From positions 1 to 64,000 of the forward strand of contig NZ_JRNB01000058.1 of NCBI RefSeq assembly GCF_000758885.1: 64,000 nt of DNA, written 5' to 3'. The translations under genes and the position numbers were made by a program. Positions 41,647 through 51,859 of this stretch are shown here, in pieces; position 1 is the stretch's first letter; the number at the start of each line of letters is the position of its first letter. The notes under the pieces were generated by a model. That model was not told the origin of the DNA, made no database searches, and saw only the letters and a program-made list of their open reading frames with translations. Origin of the DNA: Peptostreptococcus sp. MV1. GTDB taxonomy: Bacteria; Bacillota; Clostridia; Peptostreptococcales; Peptostreptococcaceae.

Positions 41647-43872
41647 ATGTATGATGATAGAATAAAAAGTTTAATAGAAAAGATAAGAGCATATGCGCCT
41701 AATTCTGATATTGATAAGGTAGTAAGAGCATATAATCTAGCCAAGGAAGCCCACAAGGATCAATACAGGAAGTCTGGAGAACCATATATTATTCATCCGG
41801 TAGCTGTAGCCAATATATTGGCTGATATGGAATTGGATATCGAAGCTATTTGTGGTGGGCTTCTTCATGACGTTGTTGAAGATACTGACTATGAAGAAGC
41901 TGATATAGAAGAGATGTTTGGTAAGGATGTAGCCGCCTTAGTAGATGGAGTTACAAAGCTTGGCAAGATCAAGTATATGACCAAGGAAGAGTCACAGGCA
42001 AGTAATCTGAGAAAGATGTTTTTGGCAATGGCCAAGGATATGAGGGTCATGCTGATAAAGCTATCAGACAGGCTTCATAATATGAGGACCCTTGAATATA
42101 TGGATAGCGAAAAGGTCAAATACAAGGCCCAAGAGACCCTAGATATCTATGCAGGTATAGCCCATAGACTAGGTATATCTACAATCAAGTGGGAGCTAGA
42201 GGACCTAGCCTTTAGGTTTTTGTATCCTGACGAATATTATGACTTGGTTGGTAAGGTAAATAAGAAGAGGGAACAAAGAGAGGCCTATATAGATGAGATT
42301 GTAGGTATCATAAAGAAAGATATGGACGAAAAGAGCGTTGACTGCGATGTATACGGACGTCCAAAACATTTTTATAGCATCTACAAGAAGATGAAAAAGA
42401 AAAACAAGAGTTTTGATGAAATATACGACTTGACAGCAGTCAGGGTCTTGGTAGACACAGACAAAGACTGCTATGCGGTCTTAGGTGAGGTACACACCCT
42501 GTGGAAGCCAATTCCAGGTAGGTTCAAGGATTATATAGCCATGCCTAAGCCAAATATGTACCAGTCTCTGCATACAGCCGTTATAGGTTCTGATGGAGAG
42601 CCTGTCGAGGTACAAATCAGGACTTATGAGATGCACAATGTTGCTGAATTTGGTATAGCTGCCCATTGGAAATACAAGGAAGGTATTACCGACAGTAGGT
42701 TAAGTGATGTAGATAGAAGGCTTCAATGGTTGAGGCAGATGATGGAATGGGAGAAGGATGTAACAGACCCACATGAATTTTTGGATGCATTGAAGGAAGA
42801 TGTATTCAATGCCCAAGTATATGTATTTACACCGCAGGGAGACGTATTAGAGTTGCCAAATGGAGCTACACCGATAGACTTTGCCTATAGGATTCATTCT
42901 AAGGTGGGCAATAAGTGTGTAGGGGCCAAGGTCAATGGTAGAATCGTACCCCTAGAATATAGCTTGAAGAATGGTCAAATTGTGGAGATACTTACATCGG
43001 CAAATTCTCTAGGGCCAAGTAGGGATTGGATGAATTTGGTAAAGACTCCTAATGCTAGAAATAAGATAAAACAGTTCTTTAAAAAGGAAAGGCGCGAGGA
43101 AAATATCGAGAGAGGCCTTGCTATCCTAGACAAGGAACTTTCAAGGAATAATTTAAGTAGAAATGATGTCAAGGTCATGGCTGCAATAAAGGAAGTAGCA
43201 GCAAGGTTTAACCAGCCGGACTATGAAGATTTTTTGGCTACAATAGGATATGGCGGCATTATAGGTAACCATGTAGTTGGCAAGGTTAAAGATGAAATTA
43301 CTAAGGAAGAAAGAAAGCTTGAAAAAGAGCAAAAGGCCAACCTGGAAGAGGAGATAGTAGCCCACAATATAGTAGATCCGGAAAAGAGTAAGTATACTTC
43401 TAAAAAGACTGAAAAGAGGCACATCGGTGTCCAGGTTGATGGACTAGACGGCATATATGTTAGATTTGCCAAGTGTTGCAGTCCACTACCAGGAGATGAT
43501 ATAGTTGGCTATATTACTAGAGGTAGGGGAGTTACAGTTCATAGGACAGATTGCGAAAATGTTCTTAGAGACAAGGAAAAGAGCGCTCCTAGGATGGTCA
43601 ATGTATCTTGGATAGATGATACCAAGTCCAAATTTGAGGCTGAGTTACAGATAAAGGCCAATGATAGGAGGGGTATTATAAATGAAATTACCCACGTAAT
43701 ATCTAATGAAAAAGTTGGCTTGGTTGGAATCTATGGAAGAAAGGGTAGCGATATAGGTGTTACCGTCGACCTTATAGTAGAGGTTGTAGGCATAGATGAA
43801 TTAAATAAATTGATTAGAAAAATGATGAATGTACCGGGAGTTGAAGAGGCTTATAGGGTGCAGGGCAGATAG
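41647..43872 (+). CDS. relA: Bifunctional (p)ppGpp synthetase/hydrolase (Rel)
   Basis: Controls the stringent response by making and degrading (p)ppGpp at the ribosome. 741 residues: HD hydrolase domain with His50 (IIHPVAVA) and His74-Asp75 (LLHDVVEDTD); synthetase domain with YDLTAVRVLVD, KDCYAVLGEVHTLWKPIPGRF-like and MYQSLHTAVIG; TGS domain (VYVFTPQGDVLELPNGATPIDFAY); a Cys-rich zinc-finger-like segment (RFAKCCSPLPGDDI); and a C-terminal ACT domain. Both active sites look intact. Preceded by a 94-nt gap without a clear terminator. Confidence 0.96.
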   Translation: MYDDRIKSLIEKIRAYAPNSDIDKVVRAYNLAKEAHKDQYRKSGEPYIIHPVAVANILADMELDIEAICGGLLHDVVEDTDYEEADIEEMFGKDVAALVDGVTKLGKIKYMTKEESQASNLRKMFLAMAKDMRVMLIKLSDRLHNMRTLEYMDSEKVKYKAQETLDIYAGIAHRLGISTIKWELEDLAFRFLYPDEYYDLVGKVNKKREQREAYIDEIVGIIKKDMDEKSVDCDVYGRPKHFYSIYKKMKKKNKSFDEIYDLTAVRVLVDTDKDCYAVLGEVHTLWKPIPGRFKDYIAMPKPNMYQSLHTAVIGSDGEPVEVQIRTYEMHNVAEFGIAAHWKYKEGITDSRLSDVDRRLQWLRQMMEWEKDVTDPHEFLDALKEDVFNAQVYVFTPQGDVLELPNGATPIDFAYRIHSKVGNKCVGAKVNGRIVPLEYSLKNGQIVEILTSANSLGPSRDWMNLVKTPNARNKIKQFFKKERREENIERGLAILDKELSRNNLSRNDVKVMAAIKEVAARFNQPDYEDFLATIGYGGIIGNHVVGKVKDEITKEERKLEKEQKANLEEEIVAHNIVDPEKSKYTSKKTEKRHIGVQVDGLDGIYVRFAKCCSPLPGDDIVGYITRGRGVTVHRTDCENVLRDKEKSAPRMVNVSWIDDTKSKFEAELQIKANDRRGIINEITHVISNEKVGLVGIYGRKGSDIGVTVDLIVEVVGIDELNKLIRKMMNVPGVEEAYRVQGR

Positions 43873-43884
43873 GAGTAAGATGCT

Positions 43885-44334
43885 ATGAGAGCAGTAGTAC
43901 AGAGAGTTACTAGGTCAAAAGTAGAGGTAGAAGGCCAGATAAGTGGACAGATTGACAAGGGTTTGATGGTACTCTTGGGGGTTGGAAATGATGATACTTC
44001 AAAAGACCTAGATTATATGGTCGACAAGATAGTCAACCTTAGAATATTTGAAGATTCAGATGATAAGATGAATTTATCCCTTTTGGATGTAGGTGGTCAG
44101 CTCCTAGTAGTCAGTCAGTTTACCCTATTTGGGGATTGTAGAAAGGGTAGACGTCCAGGTTTTAGTAAGGCTGCTAGACCAGATATGGCAGATGACTTTT
44201 ACCAGCAGTTTGTTGACAAGGCCAGGGCCATGGGTATAGATACCCAGACAGGCAAGTTCAGGACTCATATGATGGTGGAATTGGTAAATGATGGACCAGT
44301 TACTCTACTGATTGATTCTAAGAAAAATTTCTAG
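43885..44334 (+). CDS. dtd: D-aminoacyl-tRNA deacylase
   Basis: Removes D-amino acids wrongly attached to tRNA. 149 residues with the family motifs [34 protein letters not shown] and the cross-subunit Gly-cis-Pro motif [11 protein letters not shown]. Twelve nt after rel; part of the rel-to-hemZ transcript. Confidence 0.95.
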   Translation: MRAVVQRVTRSKVEVEGQISGQIDKGLMVLLGVGNDDTSKDLDYMVDKIVNLRIFEDSDDKMNLSLLDVGGQLLVVSQFTLFGDCRKGRRPGFSKAARPDMADDFYQQFVDKARAMGIDTQTGKFRTHMMVELVNDGPVTLLIDSKKNF

Positions 44335-44351
44335 GAAGGATTTATAAATAA

Positions 44352-44978
44352 ATGAAGATAAAGGTAATAACAGATAGGATGATGGAAGAAAATACCTATG
44401 TATGCTATGATGAAAATACTCTAGATGCAGTGCTAATAGACCCATCACTTAACATAGATGAAGAAAAGAAATTTATAAAAGATAATAATCTAAATGTAAA
44501 GTATATTATGTTGACTCATGGCCATGCTGACCATATAGGAGACGTATTAGAACTAAAGAAGATGACTGGTGCCAAGATATTGGCCCACCAGGATGAAAAA
44601 GAAATGTTAAATGATGCTAGCAAGAACATGAGTATCCAATTTTTCCCAGTCAGGGTGGAATTCGATGCAGACATATATGTTACAGATAGGGAAAAGTTAA
44701 AGCTGGGAGACCATACATTTAGCTTTATAGCTACACCAGGCCACACTAAGGGTGGTATGTGTATCAGGTTGGGTATGGATATGTTTACTGGTGATACCCT
44801 ATTTGCAGGCTCAATAGGTAGGACTGACTTCTACGGCGGTGACTACAAGCAACTATTGAAGTCTCTTAAAAAATTGAGCAAGATGGAAAATGACCTAGCA
44901 GTGTATCCAGGACATGGACCAGCCAGTACAATAGGTATTGAGAAAGAAAAAAATTATTATATGAAATTGGTGGTATAG
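44352..44978 (+). CDS. Metallo-beta-lactamase-fold hydrolase (glyoxalase II-like)
   Basis: A 208-residue cytosolic hydrolase with the two-metal site THGHADHIGD (HxHxDH). Further metal ligands lie in ATPGHTKGGM and FTGDTLFAGSIGR (Asp), and YPGHGP provides the last His. Compact MBL proteins of this kind are usual between dtd and hemZ in clostridia. True substrate unknown; thioester hydrolysis is the family guess. Confidence 0.9.
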   Translation: MKIKVITDRMMEENTYVCYDENTLDAVLIDPSLNIDEEKKFIKDNNLNVKYIMLTHGHADHIGDVLELKKMTGAKILAHQDEKEMLNDASKNMSIQFFPVRVEFDADIYVTDREKLKLGDHTFSFIATPGHTKGGMCIRLGMDMFTGDTLFAGSIGRTDFYGGDYKQLLKSLKKLSKMENDLAVYPGHGPASTIGIEKEKNYYMKLVV

Positions 44979-46568
44979 ATGTATATTTTGTTGCAGGGGC
45001 ACGATTACAGGTACGAGATATCCGAATTTCTAAAGCTATTCTCTTCTGAGTTTTCTTTTATAGAATGCTCAGAAGATTTTGGCGTTAATAGAGAAGAGGA
45101 AGTCTTGGTCAATAAATTGGATATAGACTACTCCGATGACAGGGTCAAGATAGCCACAGTCAGTCAGGTATACAAGGGTGACAAGGTCATATATGAAAAA
45201 GAACTTTCAGACAAACTATTTATAGCTGATGTGCTAGGTCCATATGATGGAGGCCTTGAAGATGAAAAAAAATTTGCAAAAAGAAAGAAAAAAATAGATA
45301 ATAATATTAAGACTATATCAAAAAGATTGATCCAGAGGTCTATGTTTGACTACCTAAATGAAAAATACGACGCCAATGTTCCCTGGGGGATATTGACAGG
45401 AATCAGGCCGGTTAAGCTGATACACAGCCTTATGGACAAGGGAAAAAATGACCAAGAGATAGCAGACTTTATGAAGGATGAGTACCTAATATCCCAGGAA
45501 AAATTGGACCTGATTATGGATATAGCCAAGAGGGAGAGACCCTTTATATACCCTACATCTGAAAAGAAGATATCACTTTATCTGAGCATACCATTTTGTC
45601 CTACAAGGTGTCTCTATTGCTCATTTCCATCCCACAGCCTAGATAGGTATGGACAGCATAGGTCAGCCTATGTAGAAACCCTTCTAAAAGAGGCCAGGGG
45701 TATAAAGTCAATAATAGAAGACTTTGACAAGGAAATAGAGAGTCTATATATAGGTGGTGGTACGCCAACCAGCCTGGATGCAGGTGACATGGACTACCTG
45801 ATATCCAATATATTTGAGATATTAGACCTATCTCATATCAAGGAATTCACTGTAGAGGCAGGCAGGCCAGACACCATTACTAGAGAGAAGCTGGAAGTGC
45901 TAAAAAAGCATGGCGTAACTAGGATTAGTATAAATCCGCAGACCATGAACCAGGCCAGTCTAGACAGGATAGGTAGGAGGCATAGCGTAGAAGATATTGT
46001 AGACTGCTACCAGATGGCGAGAGATCTAGGTTTTGATAATATTAATATGGATCTGATACTAGGCCTACCAGGAGAGACTCCAGCCATGGTTGAAGAAACT
46101 ATGAAAAAGATTGTAGATCTAGACCCAGAGAGTGTTACAGTCCATACACTGGCACTCAAGAGGGCATCAGACCTAAACATTAATTTGGAAGACCATAAAA
46201 ACGATTTGAGCAACTATAGGAATATGGTTGAGATGATAGATATTTCTAGGAAATACATGGATGAAAACGACTACAAGCCTTACTATATGTACAGGCAAAA
46301 GCACATGATGGGCAACCTGGAAAATATAGGCTATGCCAAGCCGGGCTATGAATGCCTATACAATATGCAGATTATGGAAGAAAAACAGTCCAACTACGCC
46401 ATAGGGGCCGGGGCGGTTTCCAAGTTTGTGTACCTTGATGAAAATAGGATAGAAAGAGTCGATGATGTAAAGAGCCTAGAGCATTATCTAGCTAGAATCG
46501 ACGAAATGATAGATAAGAAGTATAAGGAGGTAGCAAAAAATGTTGACAAAAGCACCAAGAGGAACTAA
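44979..46568 (+). CDS. hemZ: HemZ-like radical SAM coproporphyrinogen dehydrogenase
   Basis: A 529-residue protein. The first 190 residues are specific to HemZ (including NVPWGILTGIRPVKLIHSLMDKG). The radical SAM core then has CPTRCLYCSFPSHSL (Cys-x3-Cys-x2-Cys), LYIGGGTPTSLDAGD, EAGRPDTITREKL and NMDLILGLPGETP. The HemN relatives oxidise coproporphyrinogen III without oxygen, but no other haem genes are nearby and HemZ function in anaerobes is uncertain. Starts directly after the MBL stop and overlaps hisS by 29 nt. Confidence 0.88.
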   Translation: MYILLQGHDYRYEISEFLKLFSSEFSFIECSEDFGVNREEEVLVNKLDIDYSDDRVKIATVSQVYKGDKVIYEKELSDKLFIADVLGPYDGGLEDEKKFAKRKKKIDNNIKTISKRLIQRSMFDYLNEKYDANVPWGILTGIRPVKLIHSLMDKGKNDQEIADFMKDEYLISQEKLDLIMDIAKRERPFIYPTSEKKISLYLSIPFCPTRCLYCSFPSHSLDRYGQHRSAYVETLLKEARGIKSIIEDFDKEIESLYIGGGTPTSLDAGDMDYLISNIFEILDLSHIKEFTVEAGRPDTITREKLEVLKKHGVTRISINPQTMNQASLDRIGRRHSVEDIVDCYQMARDLGFDNINMDLILGLPGETPAMVEETMKKIVDLDPESVTVHTLALKRASDLNINLEDHKNDLSNYRNMVEMIDISRKYMDENDYKPYYMYRQKHMMGNLENIGYAKPGYECLYNMQIMEEKQSNYAIGAGAVSKFVYLDENRIERVDDVKSLEHYLARIDEMIDKKYKEVAKNVDKSTKRN

Positions 46569-47802
46569 GGATATAATACCTGCAGAAGCCTATAAATGGA
46601 ATTACTTGGAAGGTAAGTTTAGAGACCTATGTAGATTATATGGCTATGAAGAAATAAGGACACCTGTATTTGAGCATACAGAGCTATTTAAGAGGGGTGT
46701 GGGAGATACTACAGACATAGTTCAAAAGGAAATGTATACTTTCAAGGATAGGGGAGACAGAGACCTTACCCTAAAGCCAGAGGGAACAGCCGGAGTGATC
46801 AGGGCCTTTATAGAAAACAAGATGTATGCAGAAACTCAACCTACAAAGCTATTCTACATCACACCATGTTTTAGGTATGAGAGACCCCAGTCAGGTAGGC
46901 AGAGACAGTTCCACCAGTTCGGTGTAGAGGCCATTGGTAGCGATACTCCTTCACTAGACGCAGAGGTAATCTCACTTGCCATGCAGTTCTTAGGAGAGGC
47001 AGGTCTAAAGGACCTGACAGTATCTATTAATTCAGTAGGATGTCCAGTATGTAGGGAAGAGTACAACAAACTACTAAAGGATTACCTAGCAGCCAAGGCT
47101 GATGTCCTATGCGACCTATGTAACGATAGAAGAGACAAGAACCCTATGAGGGTAATAGACTGCAAGAATGAAACCTGTCAGGCCAATATAGTGGACATAC
47201 CTTTGATGGCAGACCACCTATGCGATGACTGCAAGGACCACTTTACAAAGTTAAAGTCATATCTGGACGAAATGGGTATCAACTATCTAGTCGACAAGAA
47301 GATAGTAAGAGGGCTTGACTACTACAAGAGGACAGCCTTTGAAATCATATCAAATGACCTAGGTGCCCAGTCAACAGTATGTGGTGGCGGAAGGTACGAT
47401 GGTCTAGTAGAGCAGATAGGAGGGCCAAGTGGCTACAGTGGTATAGGCTTTGGTCTAGGAGCAGAAAGACTACTATTGACTCTTGAAGCAAATGGGGTTG
47501 AAATAGACAATCCTAACCACACAGATATATTCGTGGTGACAATAGGTGATAGGGCAAAGCTAAAGTCATTTAGCATCCTAAAGGACCTAAGAGTCAACCA
47601 CATATCAGCTGACAAAGACCACCTAGACAGGAGTCTAAAGGCCCAGTTTAAGTATTCTAACAAGATAAATTCAAGGTATACTATAGTAATTGGTGATGAT
47701 GAGCTAGACAAGGATGAGGCCACATTGAAAAATATGGAAACAGGTGACCAAAAATTGATAAAAATCAGTGAATTAGTTAATGAACTAAGAACTGTACTAT
47801 AA
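46540..47802 (+). CDS. hisS: Histidyl-tRNA synthetase
   Basis: Charges tRNA-His. 420 residues, class II: motif 1 region [18 protein letters not shown], motif 2 [20 protein letters not shown], histidine-binding [13 protein letters not shown], and motif 3 [11 protein letters not shown]. The C-terminal anticodon-binding domain starts near residue 325. SD AAGGAGG sits inside the end of hemZ, so translation is coupled. Confidence 0.96.
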   Translation: MLTKAPRGTKDIIPAEAYKWNYLEGKFRDLCRLYGYEEIRTPVFEHTELFKRGVGDTTDIVQKEMYTFKDRGDRDLTLKPEGTAGVIRAFIENKMYAETQPTKLFYITPCFRYERPQSGRQRQFHQFGVEAIGSDTPSLDAEVISLAMQFLGEAGLKDLTVSINSVGCPVCREEYNKLLKDYLAAKADVLCDLCNDRRDKNPMRVIDCKNETCQANIVDIPLMADHLCDDCKDHFTKLKSYLDEMGINYLVDKKIVRGLDYYKRTAFEIISNDLGAQSTVCGGGRYDGLVEQIGGPSGYSGIGFGLGAERLLLTLEANGVEIDNPNHTDIFVVTIGDRAKLKSFSILKDLRVNHISADKDHLDRSLKAQFKYSNKINSRYTIVIGDDELDKDEATLKNMETGDQKLIKISELVNELRTVL

Positions 47803-47818
47803 TTTGGAGGTAGAGGCA

Positions 47819-49609
47819 TTGGATAATTTAAAGGGAATGAAGAGAACTTGTTATGCAGGAGACTTGAGAGCTTCTGATATAGGCAAAGAAGTAGTATTGA
47901 TGGGATGGGTCCAGAAAAAGAGAAATCTAGGCGGACTAGTCTTTGTCGATTTGAGAGATAGGGGTGGCATATCCCAGATAGTATTTGATACAGATGTGAG
48001 CAAGGAAGCCTTTGAAAAGGCAGAAAAACTAGGCAGTGAGTACGTAATAGCTGTCAGGGGTAAGGTATGTGAAAGACAGTCAAAAAACCCTAATATGCCA
48101 ACAGGTGATGTAGAGGTATTCGCTGAAGAACTAAGGCTTCTAAACGAATCACAGACACCACCAATATACATCAAGGATGACGATGAAGTAAGTGAAGCCC
48201 TAAGGTTGAAGTATAGGTACCTAGATCTTAGAAAGCCAAAGATGCAGAAGAATCTGATGCTAAGGCATAAGGTGGCAAATGTAGTGAGAAACTACCTATC
48301 AGACAATGACTTCTGTGAAATAGAGACACCTTTCTTGGTAAAGCCAACTCCAGAAGGTGCCAGAGACTATCTAGTACCATCAAGGGTAAATGAAGGTAAG
48401 TTCTATGCCCTACCACAGTCACCACAGCTATACAAGCAGCTATTGATGGTGTCTGGTATGGACAGGTACTTCCAGATAGTAAAGTGCTTTAGGGATGAAG
48501 ACTTGAGGGCAGATAGACAGCCGGAATTTACCCAGATAGACTGTGAAATGTCATTTGTAGAAGAAAATGATGTAATGACTATAATGGAAGGCCTAGTAAA
48601 GGACATCTTCAAGAAGGTCCTAGACAAGGATATAGAGACACCATTCCCAAGAATGACATATGCAGATGCCATGGACAAGTATGGATCTGACAAGCCAGAC
48701 ACAAGATATGGCTTAGAATTTGTAAATATATCCAACATAGTAGCAGACTGTGGCTTCAAGGTATTTGCAGATGCGACAAGGCCAGGTAGTTCAGTAAGGG
48801 GTATAAATGTAGTAGGTGGGGCAGACCAGTTCACAAGAAAGGCCATCAGCCACCTAGAAGATCACGCCAAGACATACAGGGCCAAGGGTCTAGCCTGGAT
48901 GAAGATTACAGAAGAAGGCGTGACTTCTCCTATAGCAAAATTCTTCTCAGAAGAGGAACTAGCAAAGATTACAGGGGCAATGGATGCCAAGCTAGGTGAC
49001 CTATTACTATTTGTAGCAGACAAGGACTCTGTAGTATACGATGCCCTAGGTCAGGTCAGAATAGCAGTAGCAGACAAGCTAGGTCTAGCAGACCCTAACC
49101 AGTTCAACCTATTATGGGTAACAGAATTTCCAATATTTGAAGAAGATGAAGAAAATGGTAGGTATGTAGCCAAGCACCACCCATTCACTTCACCAATGGA
49201 TGAAGACCTAGACAAGCTAGAGTCAGCAGAAAATAAGCTAGAACTAAGGGCCAAGGCCTATGATATAGTACTAAATGGATACGAAGTAGGTGGAGGTTCT
49301 ATCAGAATTTCCAATGCAGAAGTGCAGAAGAAGATGTTCAAGGCGCTAGGGTTCTCAGATGAAGAGGCCTACAACAAGTTTGGTTTCTTGATTGATGCCT
49401 TCAAGTTTGGTACACCACCTCATGGAGGTATAGCATTTGGTTTAGATAGGCTAGTCATGCTACTAGCAGGGGCTGACAATATCAGAGAGGTAATAGCCTT
49501 CCCTAAGAACCAGAATGCAGTATGCCCTATGACAAATGCACCAAGTATAGCAGAAGACGACCAATTAAAGGAACTAAGTATAAGGGTAGCCATAGAAAAT
49601 AAGGAATAA
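47819..49609 (+). CDS. aspS: Aspartyl-tRNA synthetase
   Basis: 596 residues of the bacterial class IIb type: N-terminal OB-fold anticodon domain ([23 protein letters not shown]), catalytic core with [21 protein letters not shown] and [18 protein letters not shown], the inserted GAD domain (about 290-415), and the ATP motif [12 protein letters not shown]. Start is TTG 47819, spaced from SD GGAGG; the upstream in-frame TTG at 47804 overlaps that SD. It follows hisS by 16 nt. Whether it also charges tRNA-Asn cannot be decided here. Confidence 0.96.
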   Translation: MDNLKGMKRTCYAGDLRASDIGKEVVLMGWVQKKRNLGGLVFVDLRDRGGISQIVFDTDVSKEAFEKAEKLGSEYVIAVRGKVCERQSKNPNMPTGDVEVFAEELRLLNESQTPPIYIKDDDEVSEALRLKYRYLDLRKPKMQKNLMLRHKVANVVRNYLSDNDFCEIETPFLVKPTPEGARDYLVPSRVNEGKFYALPQSPQLYKQLLMVSGMDRYFQIVKCFRDEDLRADRQPEFTQIDCEMSFVEENDVMTIMEGLVKDIFKKVLDKDIETPFPRMTYADAMDKYGSDKPDTRYGLEFVNISNIVADCGFKVFADATRPGSSVRGINVVGGADQFTRKAISHLEDHAKTYRAKGLAWMKITEEGVTSPIAKFFSEEELAKITGAMDAKLGDLLLFVADKDSVVYDALGQVRIAVADKLGLADPNQFNLLWVTEFPIFEEDEENGRYVAKHHPFTSPMDEDLDKLESAENKLELRAKAYDIVLNGYEVGGGSIRISNAEVQKKMFKALGFSDEEAYNKFGFLIDAFKFGTPPHGGIAFGLDRLVMLLAGADNIREVIAFPKNQNAVCPMTNAPSIAEDDQLKELSIRVAIENKE

Positions 49610-49612
49610 GCT

Positions 49613-49927
49613 ATGAGTATTGATTCGGTAAATAATCATGATGATAGACACCTGAATCCCAACAACGACAAGGACCTACTTTTGAAGAGACTCAGGAGGA
49701 TAGAAGGCCAGATTAAGGGGATCCAGGGTATGGTTGAAAATGAAAGGTACTGTGTCGACATACTGACACAAATATCTGCAGCAAAGTCAGCCATCAATGC
49801 CGTTGGGAATATGATCCTAGAAAATCATATTAGGGGCTGTGTTAAAGAGGCCGTCGAAAGAAACGAGGACGACAAGCAAGAGCTAATTGATGAAATGATT
49901 GAACTAATGGTGAGATACTCCAAGTAA
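49613..49927 (+). CDS. CsoR/FrmR-family metal- or thiol-sensing repressor
   Basis: A 104-residue all-helical regulator (DUF156). It has LLKRLRRIEGQIKGIQGMVEN and the Cys47 / His72 / Cys76 set (RYCVDIL, ENHIRGC), the ligand pattern of Cu(I)-sensing CsoR proteins. The RRIEGQIKG helix is the DNA-binding side. A 20-residue polar N-terminal extension is unusual. Starts 3 nt after aspS and precedes the RseC-like gene by 14 nt; no copper pump is adjacent, so the inducer is unknown. Confidence 0.85.
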   Translation: MSIDSVNNHDDRHLNPNNDKDLLLKRLRRIEGQIKGIQGMVENERYCVDILTQISAAKSAINAVGNMILENHIRGCVKEAVERNEDDKQELIDEMIELMVRYSK

Positions 49928-49941
49928 GAGGAGGTATGAGA

Positions 49942-50418
49942 ATGGATCAAAGAGGTAGAATAGTAGAAATAGTAGATGAAAAGACTGCTATGATGAAGAT
50001 GCAGAGAAACTCTGCCTGTGCATCTTGTGGCAAGTGCATAGGTTCTTCGTCATCAGAGTCAAAGGAAATAGTAGTTGAAGTAGACAACAGCATAGGGGCC
50101 AAGTTAGGAGACAATGTAGAGGTTAGCATGGATCAGATAGACGTAATGAAAGCCCTAGGCATCCTATATGGTATACCACTAATAGCCCTTTTAATAGGGT
50201 CGGTGGGATCATTTTATATATTAGAGTCAGCTGGTGTCACTAATATGCTAGAAATATTGAGTGCCTTGATAGGATTTGCCTTCACAGGTATATCCTACCT
50301 ATTGATAAGGACAAGAGAGAACAAGTTTAGAGCTAGTAGAAAATATATGCCAACAGTAACCCGTGTTGTCATAGATTTGAATGCGTGTCCCGTTGATGGT
50401 AGTTGCGGTGATATGTAA
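49942..50418 (+). CDS. RseC/MucC-family membrane protein
   Basis: A 158-residue protein with a cytosolic Cys-rich N-part (NSACASCGKCIGSSSS, Cys-x2-Cys-x2-Cys), then two membrane helices (about 72-92 and 98-120) separated by a short turn. The C-terminal part contains two more Cys (NACPVDGSC). This is the SoxR-reducing/RseC layout, associated with Rnf-type electron transfer in other bacteria. ATG 49942 is preferred over 49936 because the SD AGAGGAGG needs the spacing. Confidence 0.8.
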   Translation: MDQRGRIVEIVDEKTAMMKMQRNSACASCGKCIGSSSSESKEIVVEVDNSIGAKLGDNVEVSMDQIDVMKALGILYGIPLIALLIGSVGSFYILESAGVTNMLEILSALIGFAFTGISYLLIRTRENKFRASRKYMPTVTRVVIDLNACPVDGSCGDM

Positions 50419-50450
50419 ATAAAAAGCAATAGATAATCAGGAGGAAGAAA

Positions 50451-51419
50451 ATGGAATTAATCGAAGGATTAAAAGCACAAATTACTGGTAAAGACATCAA
50501 GATAGTCCTACCAGAAGGAACTGAACCAAGAATAATTGGTGCAGCAGCAAGACTACACAAGGAAGGAATCTTGGTACCAGTCCTAGTAGGTCAGCCAGAT
50601 GCAATCAAGGCAGTAGCTGGGGAAAAGAAGATAGATATAGAAGGCATAGAAATTCTAGACCCAGATAACTATCCAGCTTTTGATGAGATGGTAGCAGCCT
50701 TTGTAGAAAGAAGAAAGGGCAAGGTAAGCGAAGAAGATGCCAGAAATATCCTAAAGGATGAAAACTACTTTGGAACAATGTTGACATACATGGACAAGGT
50801 AGATGGTATGGTATCTGGTGCTGTACACTCAACAGGAGATACAGTAAGACCAGCCCTACAGATAATCAAGACTAAGCCAGGCGTATCAAGAACTAGTGGT
50901 GCCTTTGTAATGTTAAAGGGTGACACTAGGTACATATTCTCAGATTGTGCTATAAATATAGAACTAGATGCTGAAGGTCTAGCAGGAGTAGCAGTAGAAT
51001 CAGCCAGAACTGCCAAGATGTTTGGTATAGACCCAAAGGTAGCTATGCTGAGCTTCTCAACTATGGGATCAGCCAAGCACGACCTAGCTACAAAGGTTCA
51101 GGAAGCAACTAAGATGGCTCAGAACTTAGCACCAGAACTACCTATAGATGGAGAAATGCAGTTTGATGCAGCTATAGTAGAGTCAGTAGGTCAGCAGAAG
51201 GCACCAGGTTCAAAGGTAGCAGGATTTGCTAATGTATTTGTATTCCCATCACTAGAGGCAGGTAATATAGGGTATAAGATTGCCCAGAGACTAGGTGGAT
51301 TTGAAGCACTAGGCCCAATCCTACAGGGATTAAACAAGCCTATCACAGACCTATCTAGGGGATGCAATGAAGAAGACGTATACAAGTTGAGTATAATAAC
51401 AGCTTGCCAGAGTCTATAG
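50451..51419 (+). CDS. pta: Phosphate acetyltransferase
   Basis: Converts acetyl-CoA and phosphate to acetyl phosphate, feeding ATP formation by acetate kinase. 322 residues, the short form without the regulatory N-terminal domains: IKIVLPEGTEPRIIGAA, DKVDGMVSGAVHSTGDTVRPALQ, AMLSFSTMGSAKHDL, GEMQFDAAIV and FVFPSLEAGNIGYKIAQRLGG. SD AGGAGGAAG. No ack gene follows; a terminator does. Confidence 0.95.
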   Translation: MELIEGLKAQITGKDIKIVLPEGTEPRIIGAAARLHKEGILVPVLVGQPDAIKAVAGEKKIDIEGIEILDPDNYPAFDEMVAAFVERRKGKVSEEDARNILKDENYFGTMLTYMDKVDGMVSGAVHSTGDTVRPALQIIKTKPGVSRTSGAFVMLKGDTRYIFSDCAINIELDAEGLAGVAVESARTAKMFGIDPKVAMLSFSTMGSAKHDLATKVQEATKMAQNLAPELPIDGEMQFDAAIVESVGQQKAPGSKVAGFANVFVFPSLEAGNIGYKIAQRLGGFEALGPILQGLNKPITDLSRGCNEEDVYKLSIITACQSL

Positions 51420-51456
51420 TAATAAATATAAATTGAAAATATAATATGAAAAATTT

Positions 51457-51524
51457 ATTGACGGTAATTGAAAATGATTTAAGCTTATTAGCAAGAATAC
51501 TTTAATTACCGTCAATATTTTTTA
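51457..51524 (+). terminator. Terminator of pta
   Basis: ATTGACGGTAATT / AATTACCGTCAAT arms, 34-nt loop, then a T-run. The remaining 250 nt to the next promoter are AT-rich, with no ORF or structure that I can support. Confidence 0.7.
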
Positions 51525-51775
51525 TATCAACGAATAAAAATAAAGAGGGATAAGTAGTACAACAAACACTCTTTATGATAGCTATATTCTCCAGGGCTTG
51601 ATAAGTGTAATTTCTATAATAATATTTTTAAATATAAAGCTTGGTATAAATACTATTATTAAATAAAATGAAATATGAAATTTTAAAATTTGAATAAAAG
51701 GTTATTTTTAATTCAATATACAGAATAAATAGAGTTTTTGTCTTTTTTCCTTAAAAAATAAGCATGTTTTAAGTG

Positions 51776-51804
51776 TTGTCATTGTATTTTTAATGTGTTA
51801 AAAT
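51776..51804 (+). promoter_or_regulatory. Promoter of the dicarboxylate/amino-acid symporter
   Basis: -35 TTGTCA (51776-51781), 17-bp spacer, -10 TAAAAT (51799-51804). The short leader has a small hairpin GGTTTC-ATG-GAAACC (51821-51835). Confidence 0.6.
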
Positions 51805-51859
51805 GATATCTGTGATTGAGGTTTCATGGAAACCAAATAAAAATTCATAGGAGGAAAAA